Part shown: piece by piece, positions 58,310-64,000 of the stretch
Layout of the letters: every line of letters starts with the position of its first letter
Numbering within the stretch: the stretch's first letter is position 1
Virus record (IMG/VR): IMGVR_UViG_3300036863_000049
Location: 1-64,000 of that record
Source of the DNA: a virus
Direction: 5' to 3' (one strand)
DNA: 64,000 bases
The notes under the pieces: model-generated
Seen by the model: only the letters and a program-made list of their open reading frames with translations
Told to the model about the DNA's origin: nothing
Databases searched by the model: none
Position numbers and translations under genes: made by a program

Positions 58310-59181
58310 CTATGTGGCGGAACATTCCAGAATCATACCGTAACCAGATCGTCGTGAGCGATGCGCTTGACTATCTGCGCAGCCTGCCTGATGCCAGCGT
58401 GCCGCTGTTCCTGTTCAGCCCGCCGTACAATCTCGGCAACAGCAGCGGGGGCGGAATGCCGGGCGCAAAACGACAAGGGCACTATGCACCGGATTTGCCC
58501 CTCTCCCGGCGCGGCGGCCCATACCATGCCGCAATGGACGGGGGCCGCCGCGCCGGGAAGTGGGACAGTGGATCGCTGGCAGATGGTTACGGCGACTATA
58601 GCGACGGGCTACCGTGGGATGAGTATGTTCCCTGGCAACACGCAATCCTGCGTGAGTGCTGGCGCTGCCTAACCGCCGGCGGCGCGATCTTCTACAACCA
58701 CAAATCACGAGTTCTTGACGGCGTGTTGCTCGATACGATCACGTTCGTGCCGGAAGACTTGCCCATTCGCCAGCGCATTATTTGGGCACGCGCCGGCGGG
58801 GTGAACTTTTCACCGTCGTTTTATTGTCCGACGCATGAAGAGATCCTCGTGATCGCGCGGCCTGACTTTCGGCTCAAAAGCAAAGGCGCGTCGGGTGTCG
58901 GAACAGTTTGGAGCGTCACGCAAGAAACGAATACTTGGCATCCCGCGCCGTTCCCACTTGCGCTAGCGGAGCGGGTTATCGAGACGGTCATGCCGCCGTT
59001 CGTTTGTGACCCGTTCATCGGCTCTGGTACGAGCGCCGTCGCCGCCGTCCGGTGTGGTGTGGGCTTCATCGGGTGCGACCGCAGCGCCGCCTACGTCGAG
59101 CGAGCGCGAAAGCGCGTAGCGAGCACACAGCCGATTAGCCGCGCCCTTGTTGAGGCACTAGGGCAGGACGTGCTGCTATGA
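58306..59181 (+). CDS. Orphan DNA methyltransferase (N4/N6, beta type)
   Basis: 291 aa from GTG 58306 (or ATG 58312). Motif IV FSPPYNLG near residue 38, then the target-recognition region, and motif I CDPFIGSGTSAVAAV near 238 with FIGCDRSAAYVERAR. The order IV...I is that of beta-class enzymes. No restriction gene is adjacent, so self-protection or regulation is likely. Confidence 0.88.
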   Translation: MTMWRNIPESYRNQIVVSDALDYLRSLPDASVPLFLFSPPYNLGNSSGGGMPGAKRQGHYAPDLPLSRRGGPYHAAMDGGRRAGKWDSGSLADGYGDYSDGLPWDEYVPWQHAILRECWRCLTAGGAIFYNHKSRVLDGVLLDTITFVPEDLPIRQRIIWARAGGVNFSPSFYCPTHEEILVIARPDFRLKSKGASGVGTVWSVTQETNTWHPAPFPLALAERVIETVMPPFVCDPFIGSGTSAVAAVRCGVGFIGCDRSAAYVERARKRVASTQPISRALVEALGQDVLL

Positions 59182-59363
59182 CCCTCACCCCACACCCCAC
59201 CGCGCCCCTGCTGCGTCGCCGCGAGGGTGGCGGGTGGGAGCGCCTTATCGCAGGCAGTCTGCTGCGTGGAGCGCCGCGCTACGAGCCGGTGGAGTGGGAC
59301 GAGGCGGCATACGCAGAGAAGCAGCGCAAGGCGGCGAAGATGAGGGAGCAAGCCAATGTCTGA
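59178..59363 (+). CDS. Small early protein
   Basis: 61 aa with basic N and C ends (LLRRREGGGWERLIAGSLLR; AEKQRKAAKMREQA). ATGA-coupled to the methyltransferase. Unknown. Confidence 0.5.
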   Translation: MTLTPHPTAPLLRRREGGGWERLIAGSLLRGAPRYEPVEWDEAAYAEKQRKAAKMREQANV

Positions 59364-59577
59364 CCGCGCCCACATCCTCATCCGCGCGCTGCGCCTTGAG
59401 GACGAAAATTACTATCTGCGCCAGGCGCTGCGCCAGAGCCGGCGAACGGCGCCCGAAGAGACCGCCCGGATTGTCGAGCTGCGCGGGCGCGGGCTGACCT
59501 GGACGGCGATCGGCGCGCGGGTGGGGTTGAGTGCGGAAGCGGCACGGCTGCGCTACCGACGGGCGAAGGAGCAATAA
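59356..59577 (+). CDS. Small HTH protein
   Basis: 73 aa; C-terminal HTH ARIVELRGRGLTWTAIGARV followed by GLSAEAARLRYRR, preceded by a short coiled helix. A sigma-like or resolvase-like DNA binder. Confidence 0.6.
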   Translation: MSDRAHILIRALRLEDENYYLRQALRQSRRTAPEETARIVELRGRGLTWTAIGARVGLSAEAARLRYRRAKEQ

Positions 59578-59579
59578 GG

Positions 59580-59792
59580 ATGGAAAAAGATAACATTTGT
59601 ATCAGCGGGATATGGCTGCGCTCATGGCACGAGGGGCGTATGCAGGTGCTTGTCGAGATGGCTGGTCAGTGGTACGTCGTGATTGACGATTACGCGCCGC
59701 TCTACGAGATGGAAGTTAGTCATATTGTCGAGCCAGTAGGCATCAAGCAGCGGGTAAACGCCGCACGGCGGAAAGGGGTAGACGATGCTTGA
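59580..59792 (+). CDS. Small early protein
   Basis: 70 aa (ICISGIWLRSWHEGRMQVLV...), a compact beta domain. Unknown. Confidence 0.5.
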   Translation: MEKDNICISGIWLRSWHEGRMQVLVEMAGQWYVVIDDYAPLYEMEVSHIVEPVGIKQRVNAARRKGVDDA

Positions 59793-60159
59793 TCTAGAGG
59801 CTGTCCAAAAACGTCTTGACGCCGCTCGCGATGAACTAAGCGCGCTCTGTAAGGGTAAGCGATTTCTGATGACTATCCCGCCGGATCGCAACCGTGATAG
59901 CGATCTTATCCTTGCCGCCACCCTAAGTGACATACCTGCCCTTCAGGCCGAACTCGCCACAGCGCACGCCGCGCTCGAAGACAAACACCGCGCCTGGCTC
60001 GCGGCGGAGCGGGAGCTGGATGCGGCGCGGGCGGCGCTCGGTGGACTGCTTACGGCTTGTGAGGCCGCTGATGCACAGGAAGACCTCTCTGAGTTAGTTG
60101 ACGGCTCACTGATGGACGCGGCACGCGAAGCGCTCGACGCCGCACGGCGCGCCGAGTAG
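59785..60159 (+). CDS. Coiled-coil early protein
   Basis: 124 aa, long helices (VQKRLDAARDELSALCKGKR; AELATAHAALEDKHRAWLAA). Unknown. Confidence 0.55.
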   Translation: MLDLEAVQKRLDAARDELSALCKGKRFLMTIPPDRNRDSDLILAATLSDIPALQAELATAHAALEDKHRAWLAAERELDAARAALGGLLTACEAADAQEDLSELVDGSLMDAAREALDAARRAE

Positions 60160-60178
60160 CGCGAGAGAGTAGCGTATA

Positions 60179-60517
60179 ATGGAGCCACGCGGCGTCACAC
60201 TCAAGAAGGCAGGCGAACTGATCGGCGGCGACAAGCCGCTGTCGGTGCGTACCGTGAGTGCGATGATCGCGCGTGGCGAACTGGAAGCCTACGGCGCGCG
60301 AAAGGGGCGACGTGTGACGACGCGCTCGATCCGCGCCTATCAGGACGGAAAGCAATGGCAAAGCGAAAGCGCGAGCGGCGCAAGCCTGGCAGTGGCTACA
60401 CCACCGCCGCGCCGAACCAAACGTGGAGCGCGTTCTTTCCGAAGCGACCAAGCGGATACCACGTCCGTAAAGGTTTCCGCACCCGCGCGCTTGCCGAAGC
60501 ATGGCTTGATTCGCTAG
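60179..60517 (+). CDS. Excisionase-like HTH protein
   Basis: 112 aa. VTLKKAGELIGGDKPLSVRT, then VSAMIARGELEAYGARKGRR is a HTH_17/excisionase pattern. The last about 55 residues overlap the integrase gene in another frame and look less native, so the functional part may be residues 1-60. Likely the directionality partner of the adjacent integrase. Confidence 0.6.
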   Translation: MEPRGVTLKKAGELIGGDKPLSVRTVSAMIARGELEAYGARKGRRVTTRSIRAYQDGKQWQSESASGASLAVATPPPRRTKRGARSFRSDQADTTSVKVSAPARLPKHGLIR

Positions 60518-61518
60518 GCCAGCAGCGCGCCGATAAACAGGATGTATCCAGCGGACAGCAGCGCGTCGGCGTCTGGGTCGACCGCTGGATCGAACGCAGC
60601 GGCCGTGAGCGCGGGTGGAAAGCGAAGATGCTCGCGGATGTGCTCTATAAACTCGGCTATGTGAAGCCGTATCTCGGCGCCGTTGCGCTCTCCGATGTCC
60701 TACCCGATGATGTTGACGCGATGATGGATGACCTCGCGCACGACCTTGCCGAGAACACGATCCGCCAGATCCGCAATTACCTCTTTCAGGTTTTCGAGAG
60801 CGCGGTCAAGCGCCGCTATATCGCCTTCAACCCGGTCATCAAGCCCGAGCGCCGTAAACGTGCTGAGCAGAAGCCCACCCAGCGCTTGACCGTAGCAGAG
60901 ACGAGGCGCGTACTGCGTGAAGCTGAACCGTCGTTCTACAGCTTGGCCTGGTGGCTGGTCTTCACGCTCGGGCTGCGCGCTGGCGAGGTATGCGGCCTCA
61001 GATGGGGAGATATCGACCTGGATAAGGCGACGGTCAGCGTCCTCCAGGAGTGGACGGACTTGCGCGGCACGCCATACCGAGACACGCCCAAAGGCAGCAA
61101 GACGCGGCTGCTGCCGTTACCACGCGCTCTGGCCGCGCCTCTCGCGGCACACAAACAGGACTGCGCCCGCCGCGCCGCGCAAGGCCAACAGAAGGGCTAC
61201 TGGCAAGAGAACGGGCTGGTCTTTCCCGGCCGGGGCGGTCGACCAATGCACACGACCAGCCTGCGCCACCAGCTCAAACGCATGACCGACGCCTGCCACT
61301 TGCCGCCGATTACCGCGCACGAGGGGCGCCACACCGCGGCGAAGTTTTACACCGATGCGGGCGCGACACAAGAGCTTACCGGCGCCATTCTCGGCCACGG
61401 CCCGCGCACGATCACCGGGCACTACGCGCCGCACGACGCTGAGGTGCTACGGCCGTGGGTGGAAAAGGTGTATCGGGCGCTGGCGGGGGAGGTGGAGCGG
61501 ATTGAAAAAGAGGCTTGA
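60355..61518 (+). CDS. int: Tyrosine recombinase/integrase of the phage
   Basis: 387 aa, not closely similar to the two integrases on the left. Arm-binding N terminus (YHVRKGFRTRALAEAWLDSL); catalytic residues: Arg in LGLRAGEVCGLRWGD, H-x-x-R in THEGRHTAAKF read here as HEGRHT, GHGPRTITGHYAP with the nucleophile Tyr. It probably uses the tRNA-Thr-like site 1.1 kb downstream. Confidence 0.9.
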   Translation: MAKRKRERRKPGSGYTTAAPNQTWSAFFPKRPSGYHVRKGFRTRALAEAWLDSLGQQRADKQDVSSGQQRVGVWVDRWIERSGRERGWKAKMLADVLYKLGYVKPYLGAVALSDVLPDDVDAMMDDLAHDLAENTIRQIRNYLFQVFESAVKRRYIAFNPVIKPERRKRAEQKPTQRLTVAETRRVLREAEPSFYSLAWWLVFTLGLRAGEVCGLRWGDIDLDKATVSVLQEWTDLRGTPYRDTPKGSKTRLLPLPRALAAPLAAHKQDCARRAAQGQQKGYWQENGLVFPGRGGRPMHTTSLRHQLKRMTDACHLPPITAHEGRHTAAKFYTDAGATQELTGAILGHGPRTITGHYAPHDAEVLRPWVEKVYRALAGEVERIEKEA

Positions 61519-61550
61519 CAGATGTGTACCGTAGGTGTATAATAGGTGTA
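61515..61550 (+). promoter_or_regulatory. Consensus promoter with phased repeats for the RHH gene
   Basis: TTGACA 61515-61520, 17-bp spacer, TATAAT 61538-61543. GTGTA occurs at 61524, 61535 and 61546, exactly 11 bp apart, spanning spacer, -10 and start codon. The expected start of transcription coincides with the ATG at 61550, so the mRNA would be leaderless. Confidence 0.75.
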
Positions 61551-61762
61551 TGAAACGAACGAACATCAACCTATCCGACGATGGCCAGCGGGCTATACTG
61601 GTCATCCGCGAGCGTTATGGCTTAACGAGTGACACGGCGGCGATCCATTTTGCGCTGCGGGAAGTCTCGCGGCAAATCGAGATAGAATATCTCAAGCGAA
61701 ACATCGCCGCCCAGCGCGGCGGCACGAAAGGATACGAGGATGAACATTCGACAAGCACTTGA
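61550..61762 (+). CDS. Ribbon-helix-helix regulator
   Basis: 70 aa; KRTNINLSDDGQRAILVIRE, then RYGLTSDTAAIHFALREVSR is an RHH fold. Probably binds the three GTGTA repeats of its own promoter, whose one-turn spacing suits cooperative RHH dimers. The basic C terminus overlaps the next gene. Confidence 0.7.
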   Translation: MKRTNINLSDDGQRAILVIRERYGLTSDTAAIHFALREVSRQIEIEYLKRNIAAQRGGTKGYEDEHSTST

Positions 61763-61979
61763 GGGGCTAGACGGCTCGAACGTTGCGGCGCTGTCCTACT
61801 CACCAGGCTACACCGCCTATGCGAGCGAAGATGCCGAGCCGGGTGTGTACTTCGTCACGTTCTGTCGTGGCGAGATGCCGCCGCACAAGACCGAGCGCTT
61901 TGCCGATAGCGCTGCGATGACTGCATACCTGGAGGCGGAAGGACTAGTCGATGGATGGGAACTCCAAGAAGCCGAGTAG
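61740..61979 (+). CDS. Small acidic protein
   Basis: 79 aa (IRQALEGLDGSNVAALSYSP..., VYFVTFCRGEMPPHKTERF). Overlaps the RHH gene by 23 nt. Possibly the partner of the RHH protein, but no toxin hallmark is visible. Confidence 0.5.
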   Translation: MNIRQALEGLDGSNVAALSYSPGYTAYASEDAEPGVYFVTFCRGEMPPHKTERFADSAAMTAYLEAEGLVDGWELQEAE

Positions 61980-61990
61980 CGGTCTGTCCA

Positions 61991-62563
61991 ATGGCATCGC
62001 AACAAAAAGCACACAAGACAAGGCATGAACGTAAGCTCATCATGTTTGAGCCGGGCGTTGTCTATCTTGCCTACGGTGAAAACTGCTACGTGCGCCCAGA
62101 GCTTTATCATGTCCACCATGCCTACAAGATCGGGGCAACGCGCAAGCTGCCGGGGGTGCGTATCCGTTCTGCATGGTCCAGTGGATGGGAGTTTCGGCGC
62201 AATATCCGGCTCCTTCACACCATCCAGGTAGACAATATGCGAGTTGTGGAGATGATGTTTCACATGCGTTTTGCCGATCGATCGGCTGTGCCAATGCAGC
62301 CCTGGCGTGAGTGGTTTGTGATCGATGATAATGTGCCGCTGATTTGTTCATATCAGTCGATCAATGTAGCCGCTGCACTCACCGATCTGTCTGGCGATGG
62401 TGCTTCGTGCGACTGGTGGCGGAGCATGACCATCAAAGACCGCCGTAAAGTAACCCTGTCACTTTGGCAGCATCCCGCGTTGCATGTGGTCTGTTCGGCG
62501 GTCGGTAACAAAGTGCCCGGTAACATCAAAATACGCACAAAAAATACAATACAGGAGGACTGA
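61991..62563 (+). CDS. GIY-YIG/T5orf172-like protein
   Basis: About 190 aa (start uncertain; ATG 62042 is an alternative). MFEPGVVYLAYGEN, AYKIGATRKLPGVRIRSAWS, VDNMRVVEMMFHMRFADRSA and WREWFVID follow the T5orf172/MUG113 pattern of the GIY-YIG superfamily. A nuclease role is possible. Confidence 0.6.
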   Translation: MASQQKAHKTRHERKLIMFEPGVVYLAYGENCYVRPELYHVHHAYKIGATRKLPGVRIRSAWSSGWEFRRNIRLLHTIQVDNMRVVEMMFHMRFADRSAVPMQPWREWFVIDDNVPLICSYQSINVAAALTDLSGDGASCDWWRSMTIKDRRKVTLSLWQHPALHVVCSAVGNKVPGNIKIRTKNTIQED

Positions 62564-62684
62564 TACCGCGTCTGAATGGGATAGGACGGGCAGCAGCGGT
62601 CATTCGTCTGCTGTTTCGTAAACAGCAGGTCAAGAGTTCAAGTCTCTTCACCGGCTCCACGTAATTCCCCATTCAGACGCGGTA
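62564..62684 (+). other. Attachment-site-like element: tRNA-Thr(CGT) 3' half in a 17-bp inverted repeat
   Basis: 62610-62659 folds as the 3' half of a tRNA: anticodon arm GCTGT-TTCGTAA-ACAGC, variable AGGTC, T arm AAGAG-TTCAAGT-CTCTT, acceptor strand CACCGGC, T, then CCA. No matching 5' acceptor (GCCGGTG) lies upstream, so it is not a full tRNA. A perfect 17-bp inverted repeat (62564-62580 with 62668-62684) encloses it. Most likely attP or a prophage end for the integrase at 60355. Confidence 0.72.
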
Positions 62685-62711
62685 CAGAGTAATCTCTGTA
62701 CTGCGTCTTTT
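62675..62711 (+). terminator. Rho-independent terminator overlapping the inverted-repeat arm
   Basis: 15-bp stem (62675-62689 with 62694-62708, one G-U pair), TAAT loop, then TTTT. Its 5' strand shares bases with the downstream arm of the 17-bp inverted repeat, so the two foldings exclude each other. Confidence 0.75.
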
Positions 62712-62757
62712 CGTGCCTGGTCTGTTCAATGGTCTGTTCGCGACCGAAAAGGAGACA

Positions 62758-62958
62758 ATGATGTACCTCGTTGTTGTAGCTACAAGCATCATGTTCGGAG
62801 AGATGTCGGTACTTGGCAGGCACAAAGAGCGGAGTGCTGCAATAGAGCAGATGCGCGACTTTGTAGACGAACACCCCGAACAGCGCACGAGCGTGGCCGT
62901 TGTAGAGGTCGTGGCAACGTGGAGCGGTACACGCTGGTCTTGGGAACTGGAAGCCTAG
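62758..62958 (+). CDS. Small phage protein
   Basis: 66 aa with AAAGGAGA upstream of ATG 62758. MMYLVVVATSIMFGEMSVLG hydrophobic N terminus, then a charged segment. Unknown. Confidence 0.5.
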   Translation: MMYLVVVATSIMFGEMSVLGRHKERSAAIEQMRDFVDEHPEQRTSVAVVEVVATWSGTRWSWELEA

Positions 62959-63005
62959 CCCACCACCACCCGCCCGCGCCAGCTGCGCGAGAATGAGGAG
63001 AATGG
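62959..63005 (+). repeat. Leader repeat, copy 1
   Basis: CCACCACCACCCGCCCGCGC-CAGCTGCGCGAG followed by a GAGGAGA ribosome site. The same arrangement recurs at 63311-63358 before the next gene. Confidence 0.55.
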
Positions 63006-63007
63006 GG

Positions 63008-63310
63008 ATGACAAATGAGCAATTCCCGCAGAATAACGAAGAGCGTGTCGAATGGCTGCGCTCGCGTGGGTCAAGCCTCATGCTGAGTTGGGGCGAAGAT
63101 ACCGGGTTGTGGGAAGTATCTTGGATCACAGGCGGCAAACGGTACAGTCATACGTCAAACGATCTCGGGCGAGCACTTTTCCAGGTGTACCGATACGCCG
63201 GAACGGATACGTCACTAGAGACCGAGCGCGCTATGCTGTATGCTGTTGAAGAACCCACTCGCGCGCAGTGGGAACGCCTGCACGAATTGGACATAATGCT
63301 AGGGTACTAA
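63008..63310 (+). CDS. Small phage protein
   Basis: 100 aa from ATG 63008. NEERVEWLRSRGSSLMLSWG... WITGGKRYSHTSNDL; alpha/beta. Unknown. Confidence 0.5.
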   Translation: MTNEQFPQNNEERVEWLRSRGSSLMLSWGEDTGLWEVSWITGGKRYSHTSNDLGRALFQVYRYAGTDTSLETERAMLYAVEEPTRAQWERLHELDIMLGY

Positions 63311-63358
63311 CACCACCACCGCCCGCGCCGACTGCGCGCGAGATGAGGAGAGAGAACG
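63311..63358 (+). repeat. Leader repeat, copy 2
   Basis: CACCACCACC-GCCCGCGCCGACTGCGCGCGAG then ATGAGGAGAGAG before ATG 63359; closely similar to 62959-63005. Confidence 0.55.
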
Positions 63359-63625
63359 ATGGAAGAAGTCCAGATGGCAATCGAAACGGAGTGCGCGAAC
63401 TGCGGCGTCGTAGGGCAATGCTACAACGACGGCGAAGCATACATCTGCTTCAATCGTGAGATGTGCAAGAAGAATCAGCGCATAGGTGAGCTAGAGGCAC
63501 GCGAGCGGCGGCTGCGCGAGGCGTGTAAGACGGCTATCGAGATGGACTGGCATGGTATCGGCGCACCACATGTCTATGAGCAGCTACGCGCCGCGCTCGC
63601 GCCCGAAGAGGAGCCGCCCGCATAA
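63359..63625 (+). CDS. Small Cys-containing phage protein
   Basis: 88 aa; CANCGVVGQC, then C30 and C36 may bind zinc, followed by a coiled segment (QRIGELEARERRLREACKTA). Unknown. Confidence 0.5.
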   Translation: MEEVQMAIETECANCGVVGQCYNDGEAYICFNREMCKKNQRIGELEARERRLREACKTAIEMDWHGIGAPHVYEQLRAALAPEEEPPA

Positions 63626-63632
63626 TCGATAG

Positions 63633-63664
63633 CGTCACGCCGGTGTGCAACCACCGGCGTGACG
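63633..63664 (+). terminator. Perfect 13-bp hairpin
   Basis: CGTCACGCCGGTG (63633-63645), 6-nt loop, CACCGGCGTGACG (63652-63664). No T-tract follows, so it may be a pause/processing site or operator rather than a terminator. Confidence 0.45.
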
Positions 63665-63727
63665 GGTGCCCCCGCAGACTAGTGCGGCGACGTGGGCATG
63701 CTACCACGCCCCGCAGGGAGCAACAAC

Positions 63728-63970
63728 ATGTCTCTCAGAGACCAGATCGCAGATCGCGTGAAGGACGGATGGACGAACCGCGAGATCGCCCGCGAGTTGG
63801 GCATCGCCCGGCAGACGGTTGACAACCACATCAGCGAGTTGTATGGGGAGGCCGGTATCAGCGGCAACCGGCGCGGCGGGCGCGTCCTCAAGTCCGGCGA
63901 TCTCGCCGGCCCGCGCCGCAGTCTGATACACTGGCTACTCGGTGACTTCGATGACGATACGTTAGGGTGA
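63728..63970 (+). CDS. LuxR-type HTH protein
   Basis: 80 aa from ATG 63728 (CAGGGAG upstream). IADRVKDGWTNREIARELGI, then ARQTVDNHISELYGEAGISG is a GerE/LuxR-like HTH without a sensory domain. Phage regulator. Confidence 0.65.
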   Translation: MSLRDQIADRVKDGWTNREIARELGIARQTVDNHISELYGEAGISGNRRGGRVLKSGDLAGPRRSLIHWLLGDFDDDTLG

Positions 63971-63980
63971 AGGAGGAGCG

Positions 63981-64000
63981 ATGCAAATCAACGAAACACA
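63981..64000 (+). CDS. Partial gene at the right edge
   Basis: AAGGAGGAG then ATG 63981, continuing past the window (MQINET...). Too short to identify. Confidence 0.4.

Noticed and set aside
62564-62684. Complete tRNA gene
   Set aside because: The 3' half is perfect, but no 5' acceptor strand or normal D arm can pair; only the 3' half is tRNA-derived.

Overview
The window looks entirely mobile: phage and phage-satellite-like DNA of fairly high G+C, dense, with genes overlapping at ATGA/TGATG junctions and almost all small or structural. I see no rRNA, complete tRNA, CRISPR array or housekeeping gene. The host is probably a Chloroflexota bacterium. That is an inference from the style of the proteins and from a 3' half of a tRNA-Thr(CGT) gene at 62610-62659, and it is not certain.

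Left part (1-23113): one and a half tandem units with a period of 15,706 bp. A complete unit can be read from 7408 to 23113, and a partial one fills 1-7407 and runs off the left edge. Going leftward from a divergent control region (20262-20341; its copy at 4556-4635), a unit carries an XRE regulator, small membrane and HTH proteins, a ribbon-helix-helix protein, a possible small RNA, an excisionase-like protein and a tyrosine integrase. Next come a PrimPol/VirE-type primase-helicase with an iteron cluster inside its gene, small genes, and a HTH protein resembling small terminase subunits. The unit ends with three structural genes (a small decoration-like protein and two tail-tip proteins). Rightward from the control region lie a SWIM-finger protein, a winged HTH, an unknown protein, a 30-aa membrane peptide, a DUF3467-like protein and a RelE/HigB-like toxin with its presumed antitoxin. 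There is no capsid, portal, large terminase or tape measure in the unit. The layout resembles a phage satellite (PICI-like), with the oddity that it carries tail-tip genes. The block 1464-8271 appears identical to 17170-23977, while the integrase on one side and the tail-hub N terminus on the other have diverged.

Middle part (23114-50660, mostly minus strand): the late region of a siphovirus-like phage. From the promoter at 50632-50660 leftward it encodes amidase, small membrane proteins (holin candidates), lectin-like and SGNH-hydrolase tail decorations, a proline-rich repeat protein and a fiber-tail adaptor. After a strong terminator follow the small and large terminase, portal, minor head protein, protease, capsid, connectors, major tail protein, tail chaperones (with a C CCA AAA -1 frameshift site), tape measure, Dit-like and Tal-like proteins. 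Two genes lie on the opposite strand as cargo: a secreted protein at 24320-24739 and an endonuclease VII-like protein at 48649-49272.

Right part (50810-64000, plus strand): the early region of that phage. A repressor/Cro pair faces outward from 51386-51518. It is followed by small genes, a Rad52-like annealing protein, a replication initiator with internal iterons, DnaB helicase, a nuclease, an orphan DNA methyltransferase, excisionase-like protein and a second, unrelated type of integrase. Then come a ribbon-helix-helix gene with an apparently leaderless promoter, a GIY-YIG-like protein, and an attachment-site-like tRNA-Thr half held inside a 17-bp inverted repeat. Small phage genes continue to the edge of the window.
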